Of a stretch of 64,000 bases of DNA, positions 25,953 through 34,334 are shown in pieces. Both the position numbers and the translations under genes were made by a program. Origin of the DNA: Caballeronia sp. NK8. Its GTDB lineage: Bacteria; Pseudomonadota; Gammaproteobacteria; Burkholderiales; Burkholderiaceae. Within the stretch, counting starts at the first letter, position 1. Each line of letters begins with the position of its first letter. Below the pieces are notes generated by a model. It did not search any database, was not told where the DNA came from, and saw only the letters and a program-made list of their open reading frames with translations. Where the stretch lies: assembly GCF_018408855.1 (NCBI RefSeq), contig NZ_AP024325.1:682001-746000 (forward strand), read 5' to 3'.

Positions 25953-27236
25953 TCATTGGGGAAAGGTTTCGCGCAGCCAGTCGCGCACGATGCGCCCGGC
26001 GATATAGCGGCCCGCCTCCTCGCCTTCGGCAAGCGCCCGGCCGTGGTGATCGCCACGCACCCGGCGATGCGTTTTCGTCGACGAACCGAGGCTCGCGTAG
26101 ATGTCCGCGACGACGCTCGGGAAGCACGCCTGGTCGCCGGTGTATTCGACGACGAGCGAGGGTTGCGTGATCGCGGGCGCAGTCTTCGACAGCAGCGCGT
26201 TCGACGACACGCCCGACCACGTCGATAGCCACGCTTCCGGCGAGCAGCATCGGGCAAAGCCGACCGAGCCGTAGTTCGAGGCGAACGGGTCCGCGCCCCA
26301 CAGCGACCCGTAGCGGCGATCGGACGGATCGAGCGACAGGTCGAAGCAGCGCAGATCGGCATCGGTGCGCCAGATGGTCATCAGCGGCGTGTGCGCGGCC
26401 ACGCGGCGCGAACGGGCATCGGCTGCGTCCCCGGCGGACTTGACGCGCGCGCGGGCGTCGAGGCGCTCGGCGATCAGATTGCGCGCGATGGCGTCGAGCC
26501 GTTCCACCCGCGCGATTTGCGCCGCGCGATAGCGCTCGACGAAGGCTGCGTCGTAGCCCGACGGACGAGGCGGCGCGTCGAACCCGTTGGACGGCGCGAA
26601 CGGATCGAGCGCCTCGTCGACGCTGAGCGCATCGTTCTCGTCCGTGACCGAAGGATCGATGCAGCCTTGCAGCAACGCGCCCTGTCCCGGATGCGGGGCG
26701 ACGAAGATCATGCCATCCGCGGGCGGCATGTCGAGCGACGCGAGCTTCGTTGGCCGTCCGCCCGGCGTGCGTTGGATGCGCTGCGCCGGCGCCAGATTCG
26801 ATTGCTGCGCATAGAGCGCGTAGAGTCCGCTGCCCCCCGAATTGCCGAGCAGCACGACGCGCCTGAAGCCCGCTTCGCGCAGAAAGCGCATGCCGGCCGC
26901 CACGTCGTAGAGCGCGAACTCGTGTTCGAGGCGCATGTCGTTGCCCACCGAGCGCGGCGCCTGTGTCCACGCCGCGTAGCCCGCGCCGACGATATCCGGG
27001 ATCAGGTAATGACAGGCCATGAATTCGCGCGGATGCATGATGCAGACGACCGTATCCGCCGCACCGGTCGAATACAGCGAGCCACTCGTCGCGGCGCCGT
27101 CCTGCGTGCGCAGCACGACGTTGCGCGTGCTGACGCCCGCCGGAAGATCGCGCGGATTCCAGTCGGTGTTGAGAAATCCTGCGGTGGCGCCGCCAACGCC
27201 AACGTGCAATTGTGCAGATCGATTCATCGAGGTCAT
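25953..27236 (-). CDS. Alpha/beta hydrolase, possible ring-cleavage product hydrolase
   Basis: 427 residues if started at 27236; an ATG at 27227 has GGAG nine bases upstream and may be the true start. The nucleophile elbow is GNSGG with Ser133, the acid probably lies around VVEYTGDQACFPS, and the catalytic His is in RGDHHGRAL near the C-terminus. It is longer than typical meta-cleavage hydrolases (280-290 residues), with an insertion between the nucleophile and the acid. It is the first gene of the aromatic operon, 30 bases before the VOC gene. It is a candidate for splitting the ring-opened product to maleate and pyruvate (inference). The family itself is clear. Confidence 0.82.
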   Translation of the reverse strand: MTSMNRSAQLHVGVGGATAGFLNTDWNPRDLPAGVSTRNVVLRTQDGAATSGSLYSTGAADTVVCIMHPREFMACHYLIPDIVGAGYAAWTQAPRSVGNDMRLEHEFALYDVAAGMRFLREAGFRRVVLLGNSGGSGLYALYAQQSNLAPAQRIQRTPGGRPTKLASLDMPPADGMIFVAPHPGQGALLQGCIDPSVTDENDALSVDEALDPFAPSNGFDAPPRPSGYDAAFVERYRAAQIARVERLDAIARNLIAERLDARARVKSAGDAADARSRRVAAHTPLMTIWRTDADLRCFDLSLDPSDRRYGSLWGADPFASNYGSVGFARCCSPEAWLSTWSGVSSNALLSKTAPAITQPSLVVEYTGDQACFPSVVADIYASLGSSTKTHRRVRGDHHGRALAEGEEAGRYIAGRIVRDWLRETFPQ

Positions 27237-27249
27237 CTCCGTTTTTTAC

Positions 27250-27278
27250 ATCTTAGTCGAATTATTTTACGATGTCGT
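27250..27278 (-). promoter_or_regulatory. Candidate promoter of the aromatic operon
   Basis: On the minus strand ACGACA (27273-27278) and TAAGAT (27250-27255) are separated by 17 bases, a fair sigma-70 arrangement in a locally AT-rich stretch. It would give a very short leader before the hydrolase start. The -35 element overlaps the palindrome at 27268-27279. Confidence 0.4.
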
Positions 27279-27279
27279 A
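27268..27279. promoter_or_regulatory. Candidate TetR operator
   Basis: TACGATGTCGTA has five-base perfect arms around TG and overlaps the candidate -35 of the leftward operon, in the gap between that operon and the divergent tetR gene. Occupation would block transcription. A wider spaced repeat ACATC-N18-GATGT (27248-27275) surrounds it. Confidence 0.45.
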
Positions 27280-27430
27280 GATTTTTAATTATGGTTTTTA
27301 CGGATGCGTCAATTCATCGACCGACCCGGGTCGTCACGCGTGCGTTGCCACCGGGAGCGGCGGGCCCACGACGCGGCGCCGGAATGGGGTATCGTGATGA
27401 ACTTTCTGACACAGTTGTCGAAAACGCCGT

Positions 27431-28138
27431 ATGACCCGAACCCAGACCAAGAGCGACGCCTTGCGCGAAAACATCCTCGAAGTGGCGACGCGCCTTTTCA
27501 TCGAGCGCGGCTTCGATGGCACGAGCTTCAACGACATCGCCGATGCGATCGGCGTGAGCCGGCCCGCGCTTTACTACTACTTCAAGAGCAAGGAAGCGAT
27601 TCTCGAAGTGCTCACGGAGACGGTTACGCGTGCGGCGGGACAACTGGCGTCAGAGGCGGTGCCCGGGCACATGCAGCATCCGGCAGGCATGTTGCGGCAT
27701 CTGGTATTGCGCCATGCGCAGTTGATCCTCACACATCCGCTACAGTTTCGGGTCGTGGAGAGAAACGAAGGCAACCTGCCGCCAAAGCAACGCGAACTGG
27801 CGGAGCAGGCGCGCCGAGCGGTGCTCGAGCAGTTTCAGCACGCGATCGAATTCGGCATCGAGCAAGGGCAGTTTCGCGCGCTGGATGCGAAGGTGGCGGC
27901 CTTCTCGATCATCGGTATGTGCAACTGGAGCGCGTGGTGGTATTCGCCTTCCGGTCCGCGCTCGCTCGAGCAGGTCTCGGAGCAGATCGCCGATATGGCC
28001 TTGCACGCCGTGCAAATGGAAAACGAAAGACAGTTGCGGGAGCCGAGCACCGCCGCGGTGATTCAGTTGCTGCGCGACGATATCGACATGCTGGAACGGC
28101 GTCTCTCGTCGGACGGGGGCCGCTCCGGACCTCGCTGA
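27431..28138 (+). CDS. TetR-family transcriptional regulator
   Basis: 235 residues. The N-terminal helix-turn-helix is clear (ILEVATRLFIERGFDGTSFNDIADAIGVSRPALYYYFKSKEAILEV split over helices 1-4), and the C-terminal domain resembles TetR_C regulators of acyl-CoA and aromatic genes (ALRE at the start, WSAWWYSPSGPRSLEQVSEQIADM near the end). It is divergent from the aromatic operon and is its likely repressor, perhaps responding to an aryl-CoA (inference). Confidence 0.94.
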   Translation: MTRTQTKSDALRENILEVATRLFIERGFDGTSFNDIADAIGVSRPALYYYFKSKEAILEVLTETVTRAAGQLASEAVPGHMQHPAGMLRHLVLRHAQLILTHPLQFRVVERNEGNLPPKQRELAEQARRAVLEQFQHAIEFGIEQGQFRALDAKVAAFSIIGMCNWSAWWYSPSGPRSLEQVSEQIADMALHAVQMENERQLREPSTAAVIQLLRDDIDMLERRLSSDGGRSGPR

Positions 28139-28200
28139 TGCTGCAACGAAAGAGCGCAGCGCGTTCAGGCCACGCTTGACGATCCTCGAATCACCTACGC

Positions 28201-29289
28201 CTAGAACAGGTGATGAACGCCGGCAAGTACCACCGTCTGCCGGTTCGAAGACGAAGGCCCGATGCCCAGCGTCACCGCCTTCGCGCCCGAAGACGCCTGC
28301 TCCACCATGACGTCGGCATAGAGCTGCGTGAGCTTCGACAGCGAATAGACGTTGGCGACGGTCACCTGCGTCCAGCGCTGTCCCGCGAGCGTGGTAGTCC
28401 ACGCGCCCGCGCCGATCATATACGAGGGCGTGACCTGAAAGTTCGCACCGCCGTCGATGGTGCGATAGTTGTCCGCTCGACCGCCCTCTTCGATGCGCAC
28501 CTGCGTGACGAGCGCATGCAACTGCACGCGGCCGATCTGCACGCTGCCGCCGATGCCCGCGTTGCGCACGCTGTCCGCGACGAACGGCGCGCTCGCCGTC
28601 AGCGCGACGCCCTGGAAGCTCGTCAGTCCGAGCGCGCTCGCGAGATTCAATGCCCGATCGTGATACTCCGAATACGCCGCGGCGAGATTCAGCGGGCCGT
28701 AACCGTAGGTCGCGCCGAAGCTGATGGTGCGTCCCGTGGTGCTGCTCGACTGATTGGTGAAGCCGTACATCGCGCCGAGGGTCACGCCCGCTATCGTCCG
28801 GCTGCGAAACTTGACCGTGTTCGACAACTCGACCGGCACCGTGTTACCCAGTCCGTCGATATTTCCGGGGTGGAACGCGGAGAAGTCGCCGAGCGACTGC
28901 GCCGTCGACAGCGGCCCGAGCATCTCGAAGTGGAAGTCGGTCTGCCGTCCAAGCGTGAGCGTACCGATACCGGCATCGCTCAGGCCGACATAAGCCTGCC
29001 GGTTGAACAGCGTGCCCGCGCTCGACATCGCGCCGCTGATCGTCGAAAAGCCGGATTCCAGCTTGAACACGGTCTTCAGTCCGCCGCCGAGATCCTCGAC
29101 GCCGGTGAGGCCCCAGCGGTCCGCCTGCAGCGTGCCCTGCTGCGCTATGAACGCTTGCGAGCCACGCAGATTGCTCACGTAGCCGACACCCGCATCGAGA
29201 CTGCCGTAAAGCGTGACGCTGCTCTGCGCCTGAACGTTCATCGCGATGCCCATCACCGAAAGGGCGAGCGCAAGCCGACTCTTCTTCAT
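28201..29289 (-). CDS. Outer-membrane porin (beta-proteobacterial OmpC-like)
   Basis: 362 residues from the ATG at 29289, preceded by GGAGAGACCCTT. The signal peptide MKKSRLALALSVMGIAMNVQA is followed by the standard mature start QSSVTLYGSLDAGVGY. The protein shows alternating beta-strand patterns, the conserved WGLTGVEDLGGGLKTVFKLE segment and a C-terminal Phe (VHHLF) for BAM recognition. It is the last gene of the leftward nucleobase gene set and may provide outer-membrane entry for its substrate. Confidence 0.94.
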   Translation of the reverse strand: MKKSRLALALSVMGIAMNVQAQSSVTLYGSLDAGVGYVSNLRGSQAFIAQQGTLQADRWGLTGVEDLGGGLKTVFKLESGFSTISGAMSSAGTLFNRQAYVGLSDAGIGTLTLGRQTDFHFEMLGPLSTAQSLGDFSAFHPGNIDGLGNTVPVELSNTVKFRSRTIAGVTLGAMYGFTNQSSSTTGRTISFGATYGYGPLNLAAAYSEYHDRALNLASALGLTSFQGVALTASAPFVADSVRNAGIGGSVQIGRVQLHALVTQVRIEEGGRADNYRTIDGGANFQVTPSYMIGAGAWTTTLAGQRWTQVTVANVYSLSKLTQLYADVMVEQASSGAKAVTLGIGPSSSNRQTVVLAGVHHLF

Positions 29290-29343
29290 AAGGGTCTCTC
29301 CGTCGATCAAGGGAATGAGCCGGCCGGCAGGCCGGCGGATGCT

Positions 29344-30069
29344 TCAGGAAGCGAGCGTCTGATACAGGATGGCCGCGCCCGACACGATGGCGAAGCCCAT
29401 CACGCTGATGCGCAGCAGGCGCGCGTTCAGACGCTGATGCACGTGCTGGCTCACGAACGCGCCGACGATCACCGGCGGCACCAGACACAGCGCCGACATG
29501 AACTTCGCGACGGTGATCGTGCCGGTCACGCTCAACATGACGAGCGAGAGCGCTTCACCGATCGCGAAGCACAGCGCGATCGTCGAACGCAGCGCGGGCG
29601 CGCGGTAGTGCTGGAACACCATCGCCAGTGCGGGGCCGCCGATGCCGGTGGCGGTTTCGGTGATGCCCGTCACGGCGCCGGCCGCCATCAGCGCATTGCG
29701 TCCTGGCATGAAGCTGGGGGCGCATAGCGTGGCGACGGCGGCGGCGATCGTCGATGCGCCGATGAACACGTTCAGGTCGTGCGCCGAGATGCGCGTGATG
29801 ATCCACACGCCGGCTACCGCGCCCGCCGTGCGGCCGACCGTGATCCACAGCGTGCCTTTCGAATCGAGCGCAGGACGTTCGCGCCAGGCGAGGTAGACGT
29901 TGAGCGGCAGCATCAGGATCAGCAGCGACACCGGCAGCAGTTCCGGCTCGATCAGACCGATGACGGGCGCGCAGATCAGCGCGAAGCCGACGCCGACCGC
30001 GCCCTGGATGAACGCGGCGATCGCGACGGTGACGGCGAGAACGAGAAAGATGGTCAGGCTCACGGACAT
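29344..30069 (-). CDS. TauE/SafE-family membrane permease
   Basis: 241 residues with about seven to eight hydrophobic segments. The N-terminal FIQGAVGVGFALICAPVIGLIEPELLP and the central TGITETATGIGGPALAMVFQ repeat are characteristic of the TauE/SafE (DUF81) family, which exports sulfite or small organic anions. It starts immediately next to the amidohydrolase stop, so it belongs to the nucleobase operon. Its cargo is not evident; efflux of a deamination product is only a guess. Confidence 0.9.
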   Translation of the reverse strand: MSVSLTIFLVLAVTVAIAAFIQGAVGVGFALICAPVIGLIEPELLPVSLLILMLPLNVYLAWRERPALDSKGTLWITVGRTAGAVAGVWIITRISAHDLNVFIGASTIAAAVATLCAPSFMPGRNALMAAGAVTGITETATGIGGPALAMVFQHYRAPALRSTIALCFAIGEALSLVMLSVTGTITVAKFMSALCLVPPVIVGAFVSQHVHQRLNARLLRISVMGFAIVSGAAILYQTLAS

Positions 30070-31488
30070 TCACTCCACGGCAGGAAGGGGCATGCCGCAA
30101 GCGGCCCGAAGCGAAGGCGCCGCATGCACACGCTGAATCGGCGCGCGCGCGACGACTTCGCGCGCGACCTCATCGACTTCACTGAGGAACGCGCGCGCGT
30201 CCCAGTCGGTCGGCCAGCCTTGCCAGAGGCGCAGCCTTCCCGCGACGAAGACCGCGTCGATCTGGCTGCGATCCGCGAGTCGCACCAGCTCCCATGTGAG
30301 ATCCCAGGACGGTCGCATCTCCGGCACATCGAGATCGACGAGCAGAAAATCGGCCGCCTTGCCTGTCGCGATTTCGCCGATGCGCGCATCGAGCCGCAAC
30401 GCATCCGCGCCGCCGCGCAACGCGCGATCGAGCCACAGTTCGCCCGCGCCGCACGACGAATCGCCGGTCGCGAGACCGAAGGCGAAACGTTGCGCGGTCT
30501 CGGCCGCGTCGAGAAGACGGAATGCATCGCTGCGCGTGCCGTCCGTGCCGAGACCGAAACGGATACCGAGCGCGTCCATCTGCAGCGCGGGCGCGACGGC
30601 ATTGCCCTTCCACGAACTCGCGACCGGGTTATAGCTGACCGCCGTTCTCGTGCGCGCAAGCAGATTCAGCTCCGAGGGCGTGACGAGCGTCGCGTGCGCG
30701 ATAAGCGTCTGGGGCCCCAGCGCGCCCGCGTAATGCAGATGCTCGATCGGCCGCATCTTGCGTCGCACGATCGAGCGTTCGACTGCCGCGAGATGCTCGT
30801 TCGCATGCGTCTGGAAGATCACGCCCGCGTCGGCGCAGAGCGCGGCGGCGGTTTGCAGCATGCCGTCGGAGCCGGCTTCGGGCACCGAGACCGCGAGCGA
30901 CGGATGCACGAGCGCATGACCTTCCCAGCGCGCCAGATGCTGCTGCGCGCGCACGACGATGGCGGCGCGCGCACGCGCGTCGATGTCCTCGGAGAGATCG
31001 TTGCAGATCAGGCCGAGCACGCAGCGCACGCCGACTTCCTGCGTCGCCGCTGCGATCGTCGTGGCATCGCCGCTCGCGCGCGTGCCGGCATCGCAGACGG
31101 TCGTGAAGCCGCCGCGCAACGCTTCGAGCGCGGCCAGCTTCGCGGACAGATACACGAGGTTCTCGTCGAGGCAATTCTCCAGCGGCACCCAGATGCGCCG
31201 ATAGATCTCCGAGGGCTCGCCGAACGCCAGCGCCTTGCCGAACGATTGCGTCAGATGATGATGCGCATCGATGAATCCCGGCATGACGAGCTTGCCCGGC
31301 AGCGCGAGCGGTGCGAGATGGGGGTGACGCGCGATGACTTCATCGGCCGGTCCGACGTCCGCGAACTTTCCGTTCGACACGACCACAGCGTGTCCGGGCT
31401 GCGGTCCATCGGCGAGCAGAACGAAAGCGGGCAGGAGCAGAAGCTCGTCGGCCTGAAGCGCGGCGGGCGTGAGATGAGGTGTCGTCAT
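30070..31488 (-). CDS. Amidohydrolase, purine/triazine deaminase type (TRZ/ATZ family)
   Basis: 472-residue metal-dependent hydrolase. Metal ligands are seen as His76 and His78 (DAHHH), the QTHANEH and IAHATLV histidines and the Asp of GLGTDGTRSD. The closest recognised pattern is the 8-oxoguanine deaminase/hydroxyatrazine hydrolase subgroup, which acts on amino groups of purines or s-triazines. It lies between an NCS2 nucleobase permease and a TauE exporter, supporting deamination of an imported purine or pyrimidine. The exact substrate cannot be read from the sequence. Confidence 0.9.
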   Translation of the reverse strand: MTTPHLTPAALQADELLLLPAFVLLADGPQPGHAVVVSNGKFADVGPADEVIARHPHLAPLALPGKLVMPGFIDAHHHLTQSFGKALAFGEPSEIYRRIWVPLENCLDENLVYLSAKLAALEALRGGFTTVCDAGTRASGDATTIAAATQEVGVRCVLGLICNDLSEDIDARARAAIVVRAQQHLARWEGHALVHPSLAVSVPEAGSDGMLQTAAALCADAGVIFQTHANEHLAAVERSIVRRKMRPIEHLHYAGALGPQTLIAHATLVTPSELNLLARTRTAVSYNPVASSWKGNAVAPALQMDALGIRFGLGTDGTRSDAFRLLDAAETAQRFAFGLATGDSSCGAGELWLDRALRGGADALRLDARIGEIATGKAADFLLVDLDVPEMRPSWDLTWELVRLADRSQIDAVFVAGRLRLWQGWPTDWDARAFLSEVDEVAREVVARAPIQRVHAAPSLRAACGMPLPAVE

Positions 31489-31512
31489 GATCGTTCTTTC
31501 GGGTAAGAGGGT

Positions 31513-32889
31513 TCAGTGGCACGAGCGGTTGTCGTTGACGGCGGCTTCGAGATGGGCGACGGGATCGGCGGCCTCGCGAGTGCGCAAGTGAAAGTGCAGA
31601 TGCACGAACAGCGCGTTGACGATCACCGCCGTCAGCGCGCCCATCGCGAGTCCGTTGCCGAGCACGATCTGCAGCGCCGACGGAAAGCGGCTGTACACGC
31701 CTGGCACGACGATCGGCAGCACGCCCATGGTCAGCGCGGCGGCGAGCGTGTACATGTTGGCGCGCGAGCGCAGGTCGATCTGGCGCAGCAGGTTGATGCC
31801 CATCACGCCGATGATCGAGAACACGATCAGCGCGGAGCCGCCGACCACCGGCGCGGGAATCGCGTTCGCGAGCCGGCCGAGCGGCGCGAGCAGCGCGATC
31901 ACGACCAGCAGCACGCCGGCCGCCGCCGTGACGAAGCGCGAACGGATGCCCGTCGCCTGCACGATGCCGATGTTCTCGCTGCTCGTGATGATCAGCGACG
32001 TGCCGAACAGGCCGCCGAGCACGGACATCGCCGCATCGCCGCGAATGGTCTTGGGCACCTCGGTCTGCGGATCGATCTCCTTGCCGACCACTTCCGCGAT
32101 CGCGATGGTCTGGCCGGTGGCTTCGGCCATGGAGATCACGCTGAAGATGAGCAGCGGCAATGCCGCGAGCACGTCGAAGCGCGGCATGCCGAAGGGCAGC
32201 GGCGTCGGGACCGTGACGATCGGGCCGGACCAGACATCCGCGAAGCTCATGACGCCGAGCGCCCACGCGAGCGCCGCGCCTGCGAGCAGGCCGAGCAGCA
32301 CGGCGAGCTGGCCGAGCATGCCCTTGAAAAGCTTCGCGAACAGCACGGTGAACGCGACGGTCGCGAGCGCCAGCCCAATGCCGAGCGGCGCGCCGAACTC
32401 CGCCGTGCCCGGCTTGCCGACGATCACGACGCCGTAGATCCGGATCAGATTGACGGCGACGAGAATCAGCATCGTGCCGATCACGATGCGCGGAAAGAAC
32501 CGCAGGCAGCGCGCGAAGACCGGCAGCAACAGGAAGTAGACGAAGCCGGTGAGGATCGTCGCGCCGGCCGCGGTCTGCAGGTCGGTCTGCTGCGCGATGA
32601 GCACGAAGAGCACGACCGGCGCGCCGCCCGGCACCATGATGAACGGCAGGCGTGCGCCAAACTTCAGCGGCCCGAACGACTGCAGCAGCGTGCCGAGCCC
32701 GCACACGAGGAAGGTCGCGCTGATCAGATCGACGGTCAGCGCCGAAGATAGTCCGAGCGCCTTGGCGACCAGAAACACCGCCGTGATCGGCGAGGCCGCG
32801 ACGACGAGCACGTGCTGGAGACCGAATAGAAAGAGTTTGGCGAGCGGCAGGCGCTCATCGACAGCGTGCACCGGCGGATTGTGGACCAT
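31513..32889 (-). CDS. NCS2 nucleobase:cation symporter (uracil/xanthine permease)
   Basis: 458 residues from the ATG at 32889, which has AGGAG nine bases upstream; a start at 32952 would place operator DNA inside the gene. About twelve to fourteen hydrophobic segments occur, with the family hallmarks FGLQHVLVVAASPI, TILTGFVYFLLLPVFARCLRFFP and ATGQTIAIAEVVGKE. It imports uracil, xanthine or a related base with a cation. It is first in the leftward operon with the amidohydrolase and TauE genes, and divergent from a LacI regulator. Confidence 0.93.
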   Translation of the reverse strand: MVHNPPVHAVDERLPLAKLFLFGLQHVLVVAASPITAVFLVAKALGLSSALTVDLISATFLVCGLGTLLQSFGPLKFGARLPFIMVPGGAPVVLFVLIAQQTDLQTAAGATILTGFVYFLLLPVFARCLRFFPRIVIGTMLILVAVNLIRIYGVVIVGKPGTAEFGAPLGIGLALATVAFTVLFAKLFKGMLGQLAVLLGLLAGAALAWALGVMSFADVWSGPIVTVPTPLPFGMPRFDVLAALPLLIFSVISMAEATGQTIAIAEVVGKEIDPQTEVPKTIRGDAAMSVLGGLFGTSLIITSSENIGIVQATGIRSRFVTAAAGVLLVVIALLAPLGRLANAIPAPVVGGSALIVFSIIGVMGINLLRQIDLRSRANMYTLAAALTMGVLPIVVPGVYSRFPSALQIVLGNGLAMGALTAVIVNALFVHLHFHLRTREAADPVAHLEAAVNDNRSCH

Positions 32890-32915
32890 GAGGGTTGACT
32901 CCTGTTTGCCGAGGA

Positions 32916-32933
32916 AACGACCGTTCGGTCGTT
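32916..32933. promoter_or_regulatory. 18-base palindrome in the NCS2 leader
   Basis: AACGACCGTTCGGTCGTT is a perfect palindrome apart from the central two bases and lies between the ribosome site of the permease gene and the two LacI-type operators. The shape GACCG-N2-CGGTC resembles TetR-family operators more than LacI ones, so a second regulator may act here; alternatively it is an mRNA hairpin. Confidence 0.45.
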
Positions 32934-32947
32934 CTGCGTTTTCGCTC

Positions 32948-32963
32948 CCCAAATCGATTTGGG
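32948..32963. promoter_or_regulatory. LacI-type operator 1 (nucleobase operon)
   Basis: CCCAAATCGATTTGGG is a perfect 16-base palindrome with the central CpG usual for LacI-family operators, 59 bases upstream of the NCS2 start. Confidence 0.7.
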
Positions 32964-32990
32964 ATCGCGATAAATAAAATGGGCGGATGC

Positions 32991-33006
32991 CCCAAATCGA
33001 TTTGTG
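32991..33006. promoter_or_regulatory. LacI-type operator 2 (nucleobase operon)
   Basis: CCCAAATCGATTTGTG repeats operator 1 with one changed base. The centres are 43 bases apart, about four helical turns, suitable for two repressor dimers on the same face or for a small loop. The AT-rich spacer between them probably contains the promoter. Confidence 0.68.
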
Positions 33007-33149
33007 ATCGTAGAATGGTGCGTCATTTATCGCTTGTCAAGTTAGGAAATCGACTAAGGGCGGCCGCCTCGTGAGCCGCCTCTCGTCATAGGAATATCCG
33101 CCGGAGAGCGTGAGAAAATCCGGCATCGCGAACCGAGCCACACGGAAGA

Positions 33150-34193
33150 ATGAGCATGCAAAGCCCAGCGCCATCCAGACAGCGCCCGACGATTGCCGAC
33201 GTGGCGCGCGCGGCCGGCGTCTCGACGACGACCGTCTCCCATGCGCTCAACGACAAGGGCTACGTCGACCCACACACGCGCGAACGCGTGAAGGAGGCGG
33301 CGCGCGCGCTCGGCTACCGCCCGAGCGTGCGCGCGCAGCGGCTGCGTACGGGCGAGGCGCATACCATCGCGCTCATCTCGTCGATGCCCTTCGAGATCGC
33401 CGGCGGCGCGTCGCGGCTCGGTTTTCTGATGGAAGTCGCCGCCGTCGCGGCTGCCGCCGCGCTCACGCGCGGACTCGCGCTCGTGCTGGTGCCGCCGGTG
33501 ATGGCGGGGCGTCTTCCGCTGGAGCAACTCGATATCGACGGCGCGATCGTCATCGAGCCCACCGCCGACGACGCCAACGTCGCGCATCTGCGCGAGCGCG
33601 GCTTGCCCGTCGTGTGTCTCGGACGGCAGCCGGGCAGCGATGCGGTGCCTTATGTCGACATCCATTCATCCGCTACCACGCAGATGCTGCTCGAGCACTT
33701 GCGCGAACGGGGCTGCAAGCACATTGCGTTGCTCGTTGGCGCGCAGCAGCGAAATTCGTACATCGAGGCGCGCGCGAGCTACGAGCGCTTCTGCGAATTG
33801 CATGGCATGACGCCGCTGCTCGCGGCTGCGGATGAATCGGGCGGTGAAGACGCGGGAAGCGAGGCATGCGCCCGCATGATGGCGGCGCATCCCGAGATGG
33901 ATGGCCTGTGCGCGCTCGTAGACGCCTTCGCCGTGGGCGCGGTGCAGGCCATCGCGCAGAGCGGCAAGCACGTACCTCGTGACATCAAGGTGGTCACGCG
34001 CTACGACGGCACGCGCGCGCGCAGTTGCCGCCCTCCTCTCACCGCCGTCGATCTCCATCTGGACGATATGGCCTCGCAGGCGGTCGACCTGCTGTTCGCG
34101 CATCTCGGAGGCGCGGGTGCTGCGCGATGCGTGTCGCCGGCGTTGCCGGAACTCGTGATACGGGAGTCCTCGGGTGGAGTGGAAACAGAGTAG
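33150..34193 (+). CDS. LacI-family transcriptional regulator (nucleobase operon)
   Basis: 347 residues from the ATG at 33150; the second ATG at 33156 has a better-spaced GGAAG and may be used. The N-terminal DNA-binding domain is PTIADVARAAGVSTTTVSHALNDKGYV with the hinge helix (RPSVRAQRL), followed by a periplasmic-binding-like effector domain, recognisable but with the less usual effector-strand pattern SSMPFEIAGGASRLGFLMEV. It is divergent from the permease-amidohydrolase operon; the twin operators in the gap are its probable sites. Confidence 0.94.
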   Translation: MSMQSPAPSRQRPTIADVARAAGVSTTTVSHALNDKGYVDPHTRERVKEAARALGYRPSVRAQRLRTGEAHTIALISSMPFEIAGGASRLGFLMEVAAVAAAAALTRGLALVLVPPVMAGRLPLEQLDIDGAIVIEPTADDANVAHLRERGLPVVCLGRQPGSDAVPYVDIHSSATTQMLLEHLRERGCKHIALLVGAQQRNSYIEARASYERFCELHGMTPLLAAADESGGEDAGSEACARMMAAHPEMDGLCALVDAFAVGAVQAIAQSGKHVPRDIKVVTRYDGTRARSCRPPLTAVDLHLDDMASQAVDLLFAHLGGAGAARCVSPALPELVIRESSGGVETE

Positions 34194-34334
34194 ATCGTCC
34201 GCCTGGAACGCTTGCGAGGGCGAAATCCCGATCCTTTGATGGTTGCTCGCGGCGACCTCACGGGCGAAGTGCGCGACGCGTGACGCCACGCACCCGCGTC
34301 GAAGAGGACGAGCGCGATTCAGGCCCAATCGGCC

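Noticed and set aside
31516..32751. 411-codon plus-strand frame opposite the NCS2 permease
   Set aside because: Antisense shadow with low-complexity Arg/Asp/His product; the permease is unambiguous.
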